A stretch of DNA of 64,000 nt from the NCBI GenBank assembly GCA_003260075.1, contig QLIY01000428.1, positions 62,001 through 126,000 of the forward strand. The letters run 5' to 3'. Each line of letters opens with the position of its first letter. The stretch's first letter is position 1. The position numbers and the translations under genes were made by a program. The notes beneath the pieces were generated by a model, which was given only the letters and a program-made list of their open reading frames with translations, was not told the origin of the DNA and did no database searches. Source of the DNA: Phallusia mammillata (lineage: Eukaryota > Chordata > Ascidiacea > Phlebobranchia > Ascidiidae). Of this stretch, positions 12,207 through 25,600 are shown in pieces.

Positions 12207-13751
12207 GTTTATATTGAACTATGTTCGGCAATCTACAAAAACAAAAATTTTACGGTTTCAGAACGATCATGCATTTCTTTCAGAACTTAATCATGGTTTA
12301 TTGTTTCACATTTATTATGCAACTTAAACACAAATTCAAAAATTATTGAGACGAGACAAACGTTTATAGTTTTAGATGTAGAGTGGGCTATGTTTCATTT
12401 TTGTTACAACTAACTCTTGAACTTGGTGGAAATTATGCCACGAGACACAAGTTTAAAAATAATTTTTCTCCATATATAAACTTAAACTGCACAAACTGTT
12501 CACTGACGTAAAAGCAAACTAAACTGAAAAACTTTGTTCTGGTGAAAGCCCGAGTTTACAAACAAAATTTCCTTTCATGCACAAACCACTAACTAACTGA
12601 GAAAACAGGCTTGTAGGAAATGTACACAAACTTCAATAACGTATTTTCAAATAAAGAACTTTTCTGAAGCTTCTATTGTTAGAACTGTCTGAATGAAACA
12701 AAGTTTTGAAAAGCACCAGTGTACAGGTTTATGCTGTCAGCAGATTTGGAACAAACGCTGCAAGATTCAATTAAATCATTGTTATCAGCTGCGCGTGTTA
12801 ATTATTCACACGTTAAGTGATTAGGAGCCTGCGGTGCCCGCGATAATCAAATACTTAATCTCGGCTTATTTTGCTGCTTGAAAATCATCACAACAATAAG
12901 AACTCCCTCGTAAGACTATTCAAAAACAAAGCCTTCATAAAGTTAACATGTTTATTTCATACGAATGACGTATTCGTTCACAGGATGCCAATAACTTTTA
13001 GTGAAATATATTCTGTGCAAATACTGTGTACCGGTTGATTCTGTTTGGCCTCGGGTTTTGGGTTCTTGTTGTAGCAGTAATCACCAGAAAAACTGTTACA
13101 CTTTGAACTATATTTAGTTACGTTTTATAAACAAACATTTCAGCAATTTTTCATACCATTAGTACCAGACGCTAAAAACAATCCAGGTAATTTTGGTCGT
13201 TGATGAATTTAATTTTTAAGTTTCTTTCTGGCCACTTGAAACATTTAAAATTTCAACAAAGCAAAAATTTTGTTTCCTTTTTTATTGTCTTGGCGACAGG
13301 GTAAACGTGGTACAAAGGACGGGTGCTTTCTTGAAACTTCTCAAAAATGTACCTAAATAATTACATAAATTCTTTCAAAAAAATCCTAACTGAAAAAAGC
13401 ATAAACTTTGAAAGGTTTACATCAATAGAAAATCTCCAGCCCAAACTTATGTATTTTTGTGGTATTTGCCAACAAACGGGCTAAATCTTAAAACTAACTT
13501 TAACACGACAAGCTGAAGAGTTTCGTGAAGCACAAACACAATAAAATTTGCAGCTTACATTTTTATCTGACTCGCTTTCATTTCTGCCACTTCACAAATT
13601 CCTTCACGTCGTTATAAGCTGAAATATTTTTAAATTGCTACAATTTGCTTTCGCGGTGTCATGGAAACTGACTATTACCTCACAATCGAGTTTTATGTTG
13701 GTTCAATCTACAAAAAGCGTTTGTTGCAAACTTCTCATGTCTGAAATAAAA
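12207..13751. other. Spacer 5' of SLC49A3
   Basis: No supported gene. Presumably includes the SLC49A3 promoter and 5' UTR, whose boundaries cannot be seen. Confidence 0.4.
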
Positions 13752-14088
13752 CTCCAAGGAAAATTTTTATTCAAACAAGAAAAATCTGCCTTGAACGAAA
13801 GACTAGAAAGTTTGTCCCTATTAAATCAGGCACAGTTAACCGCTAAAATATATCTCTATTGACCCAACCCTCTATACCAGTGCTCTTCAATCTTTTTTGA
13901 GTTTGGTGAACCCTCCCCCCCCCCCTCCAAGGAAAATTTTTATTCAAACAAGAAAAATCTGCCTTGAACGAAACACTAGAAAGTTTGTCCCTATTGAATC
14001 AGGCACAGTTAACCGCTAAAATATATTTCTATTGACCCAACCTTCTATACCAGTGCTCTTCAACCTTTTTGGGGGTTTGGTGAACCCT
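13752..14088. other. X-C-X' junction, 13915-13924
   Basis: 13752-13914 and 13925-14088 are near-identical, both ending GGTGAACCCT, with ten C between. The copies include the left end of the following hAT element. Confidence 0.8.
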
Positions 14089-14848
14089 CAAAGTTGTTGT
14101 GACGAACTCATGTACCCTGTTTACTTAAAAGGTAAACTGAGGTAAAAGGCAACGTGAAAATCATTATGCATATCGTCATGTCACTTAAACCGAGCGCCCC
14201 CCCCCCTGACGAACTCATGCACCCTGTTTACTTGAAAGGTAAACTGAGGTAAAAGGCGACGTGAAAATCATTATGCATATCGTCATGTCACTTAAACCGA
14301 GCGGAGCTGTTAAGTTTTACACACTGTCGGTGAAAGTTCAATTATGCTGGCTGCAGGCTGCTTGCGAGTACTATTGCATGTCATAAAACAGCATTTAAAC
14401 AAACTTGAGAAATGACTGTTTTGTTGTTGCATATTATTAACTAACAACTCAAAACGAGGTATGATATCTTTTTCAATTGCTCCCCTCATCAATGGATCGA
14501 TGTGTGTGATTGAATTTCTCTTTCGAGATTTGACACAAAATTTCACACAAACAAGAAAAAACGCTTTCACAGCCGCATTTTTGATCAAAATCTTTTGACG
14601 TAAATTAACTTCAATCCGAACTTTGCACAAAACGTCTTTTGACGTAGATATCCTCAACCGCACAGAAAGTGTTAGACACCAACATTTTTTAAAAAATGCA
14701 GAGGTTCATCAGTTGAAACCTACATCTTTCTAATATCCTGAAAGACAAGTATTAATGGTTCATTAAAAGTTTGTGATGCACCCTTGTATATCTTTTCTTA
14801 CTGGTGCGCCCCATGCATATTTTGGTGCACACCGGTTGAAGAGCACTG
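14051..14848. mobile_element. hAT-type element, CAGTGCTCTTCAACC ends
   Basis: Left end CAGTGCTCTTCAACC at 14051 and right end GGTTGAAGAGCACTG at 14834-14848. Flanking 8-mers TTCTATAC (14043-14050) and TTCTATAT (14849-14856) are a near-perfect target duplication. Contains the C10 junction at 14197. A minus-strand open frame of about 117 codons inside (14310-14663) shows no motif I recognise. Confidence 0.8.
14100..14303. other. X-C-X' junction, C10 at 14197-14206
   Basis: 14100-14196 and 14207-14303 are 97-bp copies, both TGACGAACTCATG to CCGAGCG, separated by exactly ten C. Confidence 0.85.
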
Positions 14849-14856
14849 TTCTATAT

Positions 14857-16324
14857 AACATAATGTTGACGTGATAACTGTATTTCATATCAGAACAATA
14901 CAAAAATTCGCAAACAAAATACTTGATCAAATGAAATCAATTCAATAAACGGAACCAAAATATTCCGCCTAAATTATCTTCTCAAGAAAACTGCGTTTTC
15001 GTATGTTGTCTGTTGCATAAAATAATCCTGAATAACATTTTCTGTTGTTGTCTCCATAAACTTTCCCAAATTGGACCTGAGCGGATTTCGAGGGAGATTA
15101 AAAGCGAAAAGCTTCAACCAACAAAGATTTTCGTTGATCTTTGTCAGCTTTCCGCTGTTCGAGTAAACTGGCTGAAGTTTGTTTGTAAACAATCGGATGA
15201 GCGGAGGAGACAAAACACAGGAGAGCTTCTCAGCAGCGACATTCCTTCACACAGCTTCACTGACCTATTTGTGCAAACCGAACTTGTAACTTGTAACACG
15301 ATAACAGGAAGCGGGTTTGCAAACGACCTTTGGCCACTGAACCGTGTAAATGTTGTTTTCTTCGCTTCCCAACACGAAGTAACCAAATCTTACATAATAT
15401 TTACGCTTCCCTACCTTCGTGTGTTAATCTGTGTATGATCTATTTACACGCTTTGCTTTGTTTAGCAAAAGCCTTAAGCGGGTTTGTGAACGCATTTTGT
15501 GCAGTCTACCTTGATATAAAAAAGGTTTGATGCGGGGTCGAAAATTTCCTGTAACAATTTAACATGTAACTACAAACAATCTCAAACTTTTACTTAACAT
15601 AGCTATTAAAACAGTGTTACACTCGACAACACGAAGCGGGTTTACCAACCCGGTTTAGGTCTACAAATTACCTGATGGCTCACTGCTTACGATATTAACA
15701 TTGATAAACTCACTTTACCAACTTGAATCTTGCTTCAAATCTGACTTGAACCACCGGTTTGCAAACAACCTGCAGATGCGTCTGACCTCAGCCGAGTTTG
15801 CTCGTTAGCTGCTGTCGTCAATAAAACGCTGCAAGGAAACGCTGCACAAGGTTGACTGTGAGAACAATCACCCAATTCCGTGAGAACAATAAATCAATTC
15901 TACGCCCGATTGTAACGTAGTTGCACGGTTTGTTTCGAATGGAAATGATCTAAATTTCTGTCAGATTCCACTTTAATAACCAGCTAAAAATTCCGACGTT
16001 GCAAAATTTTTAAGTGCAATGACGTATAGGAAGTCGTTTATCAGGGGGAGGAATTTTGTTTGCAAAGTTAACAATCAGTTTAATTACTTTTTATCATCGG
16101 CCGGGGTTGGTTCAAATATTTGTTTAAATTACTGCGTGTTCTTTCAATACCGGAATTTCAGTTTTGCTTGGCACAAAATTGGTGGAACTTTAATAATGTA
16201 ATAATGGAGGTTTGGTCGACTAGTTTCATCACAGGATATCTGGGAATTTTCGAAACTCTCAAGTAGTTAGAAATATTATTCAGGAAAACATCTTTGCAAT
16301 TGTGCAACAAACTTGGTCGGGTTC
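14857..16324. other. Spacer between SLC49A3 and SorCS
   Basis: Slightly GC-richer around 15000-15440, with overlapping open frames on both strands. No conserved domain, splice structure or codon pattern supports a gene. Confidence 0.4.
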
Positions 16325-16450
16325 ATGACCGAGGCTGTGTAGCTCGGTTATGTGGTTAAGCGCAAGCCCACATAGTTAGCTTACTGTCGTGGGTTCGAAT
16401 CCCACCGCACGCTGAGATTTTACAAGACTGGCTGACTTCTGTATGGCGTA
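16325..16450 (+). repeat. tRNA-related SINE, plus strand
   Basis: Shows GCTGTGTAGCTCGGTTATG (D-arm box) and GTGGGTTCGAATCCCAC (perfect T-arm hairpin) followed by the SINE tail block GACTGGCTGACTTCTGTATG. The anticodon arm carries extra bases, so it is not a functional tRNA gene. Confidence 0.7.
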
Positions 16451-18000
16451 CTTGTGCAACAATCTAGAGTAGATGAAATCACTTTTGATGAAGTTGAAAT
16501 TCACACAAACGAGACTAAGTATGAAGTCAGGCCCGAATCGAACCGCGCCTGACTTACAATTCTACAGCAAACTGTCACGAACACTTGCTTTTGTGGATTG
16601 AAATAACATTTGTCGCATGAATCTTAGCTTGTATCAGGTTCAGGTGAAACTTATGGCCGGAACCACAACGCAATCCTTCTCATCGCGCCAAACCGCTTTT
16701 CGTTTGTTAAGTGATTCCAAAATTACGATTCTAATAGATCCCTACTATTACGTCACAGTGCAAAATGAAACCAATTGTTCTGTTGATTTTTCAGTTAGTT
16801 TGTAGTTGTTTTTCTTTATTACTTTTTGTAGACTGCATTGTAAGGAAATTAAGTAATACTGATATAATTTAATTCGCCTTTCCTGCTGTTGAACATAAGG
16901 TTGTTTAAAAAACGCGAAAAACAGAACAGGCGAAAAAATGTCTCGGTTAACTGATTTTAAGTTCGCTGGGAACCCGCTTCTTCAACCCAACCGTATCGAG
17001 CACGCTTCGCTTGTCAAAACGTTTATTTGTTTAAGCAGAAAAGTAATTATTCAAAAAACGATTGTCAAAAATTTACAGGAAAAAACACAAATCTGTGTAT
17101 AAACGTCACTGCGTTAAAACAATTCATAAAAACTTCTGCACAAACACATTTCGTCAATTCATTAAAAAAACGATAATCAAGAAATATTAACAATTTGATT
17201 AAAAAGTTTTTTTATTGTTTTCCTCTACCCCGGAATGACGTAATAATGCCGTAATAGTGACATAATACTGTAAATAGTGACGTAATATTATTCGTAGGAA
17301 TGTGAACTAAAAAAAATCGGCACTAAAATATCTTCAACCACGAAATATAAAAGTTGACGCGCATTACAGGTAAGGTACAGTAACCGTAAAAACGTGTATA
17401 AAAAATTCTGTACATCAACGCAAAAAAAGTTCAGTATAAATTCAATTGCTACTACATGAAACGATGTGAGATTCGCACCACTTGTCAAAACAGTGACTTC
17501 GTGAGATGGATGATTTCAGTGCAAACTTGATTCGCACCGTAAAAGTGGAAAACGTTTCGCTCTAATTCACTTGAATTGGTTCGTTCACTTGAAAAAGACC
17601 GAATTCAACAAAAAAACTCCAGAATTTCTCATTTGTTTGGTGGTTGTGACGTCATAGTCGATTGTGACGTCACCATCGTGTTGATTGGCACCAATAAATA
17701 CAGGCTTTGTGACGTAATTGGCACGATTGTTTCTATGTACACAACGAACTGCGGCGTCAAAATGTCAGTGTGAGGTAACAAAGTTACATCTTCCGCTGGA
17801 GGGCGCTGAGCAGTTGGTTGTTTGGCGATTTTATGCTTGAAACTGCAGCGTGCCGCCCTGGTCTGTAACTGCAGGATATTTATATGTTAGTTGAAATAAT
17901 GGAAACAGTGCTATTTGCTTAAAATCTGGTTTGGGTAATTTTTAGTCTTAAGCATAAATGCATCGAAAACGGATACTACGTCGTCTAGTAAGTTAATGTT
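16451..18000. other. Spacer 3' of the SorCS gene
   Basis: No gene supported. Two CRE octamers at 17647-17654 and 17665-17672. Confidence 0.4.
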
Positions 18001-18250
18001 GCATCAAGTTATCACTATATATAGGGAAACCCACACACCAAATTGTTATGTGCTTAGGATGTCGTCTTAATCTGGCCTCTGCGTATAACGAACCCACATA
18101 TTTTTCACAGAGTAATTCATACACTATAAGCCGAAATATTTTCACAGTACGCCAGACGTATTTAAGACGTTTGTACCGAATCAGCCGGTCACCAAGCATT
18201 CCCACATACGGCAAGGCGAAAGCTAGAATTTTATTTGGTGGATTTAAAAA
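18001..18250 (-). repeat. SINE body fragment
   Basis: Contains the CGAATCAGCCGGTCACC and CAAGCATTCCCACATA blocks of the SINE tail without the tRNA-like core. Confidence 0.55.
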
Positions 18251-18318
18251 TTGATGTCTATCCTAAATGTTTCTGTTGAAAACAGATTTTTCCACCCTTT
18301 TATCTTAAAGAGAAACCC

Positions 18319-19649
18319 TCAAAAACAAAAATGAAATCGACAATTTTTTTTACCCATCCCGTCCATATTTCCCAGTTCGTCATCATCTCTGAATTCGTCA
18401 TCAGCAAAAGGGGCGGTGTCCTCGTTCCGTTTTACTATTGGTCGGAATGGCGTATTTCGGGGGTGGGACGTTAAGAAGTAGGCGCTCCAACGTGATTGGC
18501 TGAAACACAATATCACATTAACGTTAGGACAGTAACATTATCTGAACCAGTGGTTCCCAAGTTTTTCCTGTGCACCCTTTTAGTCTATATTTAAATCTAC
18601 TTCCCCCTACAAATTTAGTTTGCTAAGAGAAATTTCTTTTTCTCAGCTCATATGGCAAATGCAGCAATAACACATATCACAGACAACCAGTAAGAGATTT
18701 ATATTGTGACACAAATTCCCCCCCTGGTTGGGAACCACTGCTAAAGAAGTGTTCTAGTTGGCCCCGCAAAGGTGCTGCGCGGATCACAGTTTTGGAACAG
18801 CGCTAAGTTAGGGCTTGTCACCTATGTGGCCCTCGCCTGTTGTTTTAATGTTATGCGGCCAGCTGTAAACAAGTTTGGTGACTCTTGGTAGATCACATAG
18901 CTGGTGTCGTAGTTTTCCCTCAAATTAAGATTTGCGATCAAAACATTCGAAATGTTATGGAACAAATCAGTGCATTGCAACGGTTCCAACTTGTGGTTCG
19001 CCTGACAGTTTGCCCGGGGTCGCCTAAGGCAGTGGTTCCAACTCGTTTTCGGCGATAGACTACTAGCCCCAACAAAAACCCATCGACCAATTCATTGTTG
19101 AGAAAAAAAATACAGTAAACAAACACATGCATTATGGTCTAAATCTAAAATGTATAAAACAATGTCAATGCTACTACAACCCCCCCCCCTGTTGAGAAAA
19201 AAAATACAGTAAACAAACACATGCATTATGGTCTAAAATGTATAAAACAATGTAGAAGCCAATGTTACTGCATAGCCTACTAATTTTATCCTTTGGGTCA
19301 GCGCAACTCGGTAAATGTTATCAAGGGGTCACGGCACCAGAAAGGTTGGGAACCGTTGGTGTATTGGAACCCTGCGACGAATGATAACAAAAACACACAG
19401 TTGCAACGTTCGTCCAAACGCAACACAGTGACAGGAGCAACAACGTCACCCAGCGGCCAATATGAAATCAAACTGGTTTGGTTCTCCATGAGACCCCCAC
19501 ACCCAAACCGCAACGCGCATCTTACCTTATATATTTCCTCGCCACGTAAACAACCAGACACACAAGGATGATTGACAGGATGACGTAGAGAGCGATTATT
19601 CCACCGCTGGTTCCGGAACCTGACGTCACTTCCTCCACATTTCCCTCGC
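18319..19649 (-). CDS. SORCS: SorCS exons 25-26: transmembrane helix and cytoplasmic tail
   Basis: Exon 25 gives a Gly/Ser stalk and one helix (IIALYVILSIILVCLVVYVA) followed by RKY. Its acceptor, taken at 19650, is phase-correct but has a weak pyrimidine tract; the frame stays open to 19779 and contains KPPCKIACDV, so a longer exon is possible. Exon 26 encodes a tail of about 60 residues with the acidic stretch DDEFRDDDELGNMDGM. It ends at TGA 18319-18321. Confidence 0.82.
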
Positions 19650-22600
19650 CTACGTCACAAGCGATTTTACACGGTGGTTTCCCGAAGTTTGGGTTTGCCG
19701 AAACATTTAGACCGAATATACCGGGGTCGATGTTTTGGATTTGTAATAAATCAAAGTCGAAAGTTTCACAAAATTTTATTTAAAAGTCATAAACTAAATA
19801 ATTATTCTCCCAACAAGGCCAGAGCCACGTTGTCTTCATAATATCAGGGGTTTAATTCAGTTTACATATTTGTGTTGGAGTTTATAAATCACTTCACTGA
19901 TATCAACAACACAAGGTTCAGTTAAAAGCAATCGGTCAGTATAGGAATTTTAGGTTCGGCCTGATTCAGCTAAATAATCGATTTCGGCCCAAATAGTTTG
20001 ATGTGGGTTCAGTGCATAATGCTCGTTGCATACAGGATGAGCTTCGTGTAGTCAGCCACGGAGCTTGTAACATGGGATTGTGACGTAATAGTTACCATTT
20101 ACGATGTAAGGGTTGACCACTTTCATTGTGACGCCATTTCCAACATCAATCGTCAATTGTTTGGTGATAATCAGTTTGTAAACAATCTTGGCAGCCTGAA
20201 AGAGAGAAAATGTTTGAAAGAGTTTAAAAATCAACAATTCATGAAAATAAAAACTTAAACATTGCGACACCAGAAAGCAAATGAGTCACCTAATATCGTG
20301 GAAATAAACTGAAAGGGGTTGAACTGAACAGTATCAGGCCACTTTATTGATGTTGTATTTACTACATTAAAATAAACTTAGAGGATTCCAAGCAATCCCT
20401 TTTTTATCTGACCCTTTTGTTTATGTTTTATTAACTGTTATTGTGGTTTTATAAGAACTGAAGATGCCAGTTAGGCGAATATATATTCCATGGAACTTTA
20501 TTGGCTGACCCTAACCCTAACTTCGAAAATATTTTCCATTCTTAGTTGTGGAAAAAAATTAAAGTTTAAATATTGTGAGCAACCTTCAACAGACGGTCAC
20601 GTGGTGGGTTGTTTTTGGTTTCAGGTGAGAAATAAATTGACGCGTTGAGTGGAAGAGCTGGAGGGATGAAAACGTGGAAGTTTACTCCGAGAATAATTCC
20701 CTCCCCCTTCATCAGGTCGCTCAGCTGAGGCAACTGCACGAAAATGATAACAAGTTAAAATCGATTACGATCAACAAGACGGTTAAATTGAAGGTGGAAA
20801 ACATTCTGTGTTGTTTAAAAAGGTTTATGACGTAAGAAATCAACTTATGTTTAAAAATGCATTTGAAAGAAGTTAACTTCATAACAACGAAACTGCTTGG
20901 TCAAGTGAAATAAATATTTGTTTTCTTAACCCACTGTTTAGCTAACGCTTCTGTCTAAACTGTAAATCAACCCAATAGTTTTAACACTCACAATACATTG
21001 ATAGAAAAAAATGGTGATTATTATAAACCAGTGTGGTCCAACTTTATTTTGTTGCGGGCCATTAAAAATCGTTAACTTACTTCGCGGGCCAAGGTCTGAA
21101 ATTTTCGCAGGTAAAACTTGTTTTCTGGCACAAACATCAGGGTGACTATACACTGTTTTTAATCAATGGATAATTTTATTTTGTATCTTTTATAGTTATA
21201 TACCAAGTAGCAGCCGTTACAAACATTCAGTTTCCACTCTGGTGCAAAAAATGCCCAAACGGTTTGTTGACGCAATAACCCTTTATTACACATAACAATT
21301 TCCGGTCACGCGTCATAATAGGAGATTTTACAGCATTTTGTGTTGCTTAATTATCACATTTTAAAACATTGAAAACAAAAATTATAGTTGTCATTAAAAC
21401 GTTGGACGTTCGCGGGCCAACAAAAAGATCTCGCGGGCCACAATTGGCCCGCGGGCCTGCAGTTGGACCACGCTGTTATAAACCATTGGTTCTCAACCTT
21501 CCACTGATGGCGTACCACCTGCCGACTTTTCTTATTTTTCTTATCACTAAAACCCTGTTTGGGCCAGACCTAAAACCAGCAAAGTCAGCAATTCGAAAAG
21601 AATGTCTAAAACACAAGTTTCCCCAAAACCAGGGCTGATCAGTTGGGTTGCAATTTTAGATCGGACTTAAAGTGAGTATAGCAGGAAGCTACTCGCGTAC
21701 AACCTGAAAAGCTCTGGAGCACCACTAGTGGTAACACTAGAGATGGCCCCCCCCCCTACTCGCGTACAACCTGAAAAGCTCTGGAGCACCACTAGTGGTA
21801 ACACAGGTTGGGAACCAATGTATTAAACAAATAAAATCTGGGAAACCTTGCTAATTTTTGTGGTGACAATTTGACTGAGTTCCTGCAGCCAGGCGTGAGT
21901 CAACATTGTTGAGTTGATCGGTGGCGAACATTGAAACGGGAGGATCAAGGTTTCAAGGTATTCTGTCATGAAAAGTATAAGTTACAATACAGAAAACAAA
22001 ACAATACAAAACCTAACTTCAAAAACATGCGATAAAATTCACTACATTTTTCTGCTAAATAATTTGCAGAAGCCTTTTGTTTTTTCTTAATTGATCACTT
22101 CAAAATGAAAAACATATATTCATAAAATTCATTAACTGAAATATAACAGTTTTATTTTTTACGTATTAGTGGCATGACCGTATGTTATACAGATTTTTGT
22201 GGTGCAGTATAAACAAAAAATAACAAACAAATGGTAAAACTCAGTGACAAATTGTTTCACCTTTTACGCTGACTCTGCTGTGGGATGACGACTTGCTGAC
22301 TTTGTTTTTCGCGATTATGACCAAAGAATGATCCTTGACGTCATCATGTCGGAAACGAGCGGAGTTTTGAGACGAAGAATGCGGAGTAATTTGGAACTAA
22401 AATATTGGATTTAAAAACAAAACTCAAAAGAAGCAAATGGGATGTCAGAGATGATAGTAGGCTACATGAAACATGGCAATGTTTTCCACAAACAGTCTTG
22501 AAATAGTAAGAAACATTTTCAGGTAATAATACGAAAAAAAATTTTTGAGGTAAAATTAGCAAAAATATTTTGATATTTGTTATGCAAAAAACGTGACCTA

Positions 22601-25600
22601 GAAACATTAGTTTAAAACATTTCTGGTGAGTTGAAACGGAATATCGTGAGTATCAAACTAATTATCAAACCTGGTCACCCCCCCCCCAATACGAAAAAAA
22701 ATTTTTGAGGTAAAATTAGCAAAAATATTTTGATAATTGTTGTGCAAAAAACGTGACCTAGAAACATTAGTTCAAAACATTTCTGGTGAGTTGAAACGGA
22801 ATGAGTTAAAACGAAATATCGTGAGTATCAAACTAATTATCAAACCTGGTCGTCTTTTATCCAGTAATAATCCACAGGTCCAAGTAAAGATTCAGTTCCG
22901 ACAAGTCCAAACTTGGTTGTGACTGCCGCCGTTACGTTGTAATAAATATTAACTTCCACCACTGGAGGGTGGTATATGTGCACTTCCTCTATCGCATCTG
23001 AAAATAAGTCATGAAATTTAAAATCACAAAAAAGTGAGCAATTCTATTGATGCAAGTAACAAATTTTCAAATAAAGTATAATCTTCACAACATAGATGCT
23101 ACAAACCAGGTCAAATTATGACTAGTTGTGTTTATACAAGCGGAAACATTATGATAAAAGGTGTGGCAAATTGAACAGATGGATTTTTGTGAATACATCT
23201 GTCAGACGAACAACTGCCATTATCACAATCCAGAATACAATTGCTTTACAACTATTATCAAATCTATTTTAGGCACAATCTGTTCCTGAGAACACATGGA
23301 TTTTTTTGTTACATTAAGAAGAAAAATAAAAATGCCGAACCCAAACAAGCTTAAGGAAATGATTTTGTCAGCAGTTGTTGGCCGAACAATCAACTCTCTG
23401 AGATCAGCCAAAAAAAGGTTATTGCAAAATCAATCAATATTTCTCCCAACAAACTGGCAAACGTAAAATAAAATTTTGAAACAAAACTTTCAAGCAAAAA
23501 AACAAAAAAAAGATTAACAAAAGTTTTGTGAGAAGAACAACAGCAAATGTGATGAAGTTTATCAATAGCAAAGTATTTCTACTTAAACCAGAATGAAATA
23601 AATATATATAAAGTAAATTTTGTGATCAAACATTCAAGTACAAAAGCAAGAATGCAACAAAAGTTTTGTGTGGACAAAAATATGTCATTTTTTCAATATT
23701 TTTAAAAACAATACAACTAAGTATTTCTACTTACACCAGAATGAAACAATCAGGGTGTCGGATATTGAATGATCTCTCTTGTTCACGGCACGAATTTCAT
23801 AATCTCCAGGTTTCTTTGGTGCAAGAGCTCCAACACTTTTATTCAACTTTGACTCGACCTTCTCGCCGGGTTCAACTGTTCGTCGAACCGTCAAGTCAAA
23901 CTCACTTCCCTGAAATTGAACAAAAACTCAGTTATAACAACATCACAGTACGCCAGGCCCCTTGACCCCCCCCCCGTTTATCAATAGCAAAGTATTTCTA
24001 CTTAAACCAGAATGAAATAAATAGATATAAAGTAAATTTTGTGATCAAACATTCAAGCAAAAAAGCAACAATGCAACAAAAGTTTTGTGTGGACAAAAAA
24101 TGTCATATTTTAAACATTTTTTAAAAACGTTAGTTGTGCAACAAAGTATTTCTACTTACACCAGAATGAAACAATGAGGGTGTCGGATATTGAGTGGTCT
24201 CTTTTGTTCACGGCACGAATTTCATAATCTCCAGGTTTCTTTGGTGCAAGAGCTCCCACACTTTTATTCAACTTTGACTCGANTGAATCACAGTACGCCA
24301 GGCCCCTTAAATGCAAACCGGTCAACCAAGTAGGGATGGGCCGAGCCGAGTCAGAACCCGAGTACTCGGTACCGAGCATCGCCGTTTTTGATGCTCGGTG
24401 CTCGGCCGAGCAGTTGCACAAACTGACCCGAGCGTTAAATTGACATATTCATGCCTTGCTTACATGTGTAACTAGTGTTCTGAAGGGTATCAATGAACAA
24501 AAACGAATGATTTGTCAAATGCACTAGATGGCGGAAAAACGCGTACTTTATGGGCAGCTTAATAAAACACCGCCGGTGACGTAAGAGGTCTTGTAGAGGT
24601 AAAACGTAGAAAGGGGATTTTTTGTGACGTCATAATGCACCGAGCGTGCTCGGCCGAGTACCGAGCATTAAAGTGAGATGCTCGGTGCTCGACAAAACAG
24701 AACATTTGCAGTTTTGGCACATCCCTACAACCAAGCATTTACCACCATATAGCAAGGAATAGGTTAGAAAAATCTAGCCTGTGGTGGAATTCGAACCCAC
24801 GACAGGAGTCTTGCCGAGACTCGCGCTCTACCAACTGAGCTACACAGGCTCAGTGGTGAGCCCGTCGAAAGTCGAATCACAAGCACCGTTGCCTGCCTTG
24901 TATGGTGCACATGTCAGCTTTGTAGTATTCACATTACAGATGAAGGCCCCCCCCCCGTGCTCGGCCGAGTACCGAGCATTAAAGTGAGATGCTCGGTGCT
25001 CGACAAAACAGAACATTTGCAGTTTTGGCACATCCCTACAACCAAGCATTTACCACCATATAGCAAGGAATAGGTTAGAAAAATCTAGCCTGTGGTGGAA
25101 TTCGAACCCACGACAGGAGTCTTTCCGGGACTCTTGCTCCACCAACTGAGCTACACAGGCTCAGTGGTGAGCCCGTCGAAATTTGAATCACAAGTACCGT
25201 TGCCTGCCTTGTATGCTGCCTGCACATGTCTGCTTTGTAGTATTCACATTACAGATGAAGAATGAAAATAATGGCCCAAATAGACATACAGGGTGACATG
25301 CTTTGCTATTCAAACATTTTGCCAACTGCTCATGCCATCATTAGTGATATGAGGGGCCACATTTTCTCATTAAACTTAAACAGATCTGTGTATAGTGTTA
25401 CAAATCACAGATCAAATTGTTATGTTACCACAACTCCATGACTTTATGTAAAGTGGTTATTTATGGACAAGCAATGCAAAAAGATTTCCAGTTTTAAGCA
25501 GAACCTGAATTTTTTTTCTAAAAAATACAACATTTTAACGATGACAACTAAATAATATCGGAATCAAAGTAACTTTCAACTTACAAGAACGGAGAAGTGA

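Noticed and set aside
14310..14663. 117-codon minus-strand frame as a possible transposase
   Set aside because: It lies in a hAT-type element but shows no DDE, zinc-finger or dimerisation motif that I recognise.
15013..15438. 141-codon plus-strand open frame in the spacer
   Set aside because: No recognisable motif, overlapping frames on the other strand, and no splice partners.
24776..24850. Functional tRNA gene
   Set aside because: Boxes are good, but the anticodon loop varies between copies, lacks U33 and the unit is part of a SINE.
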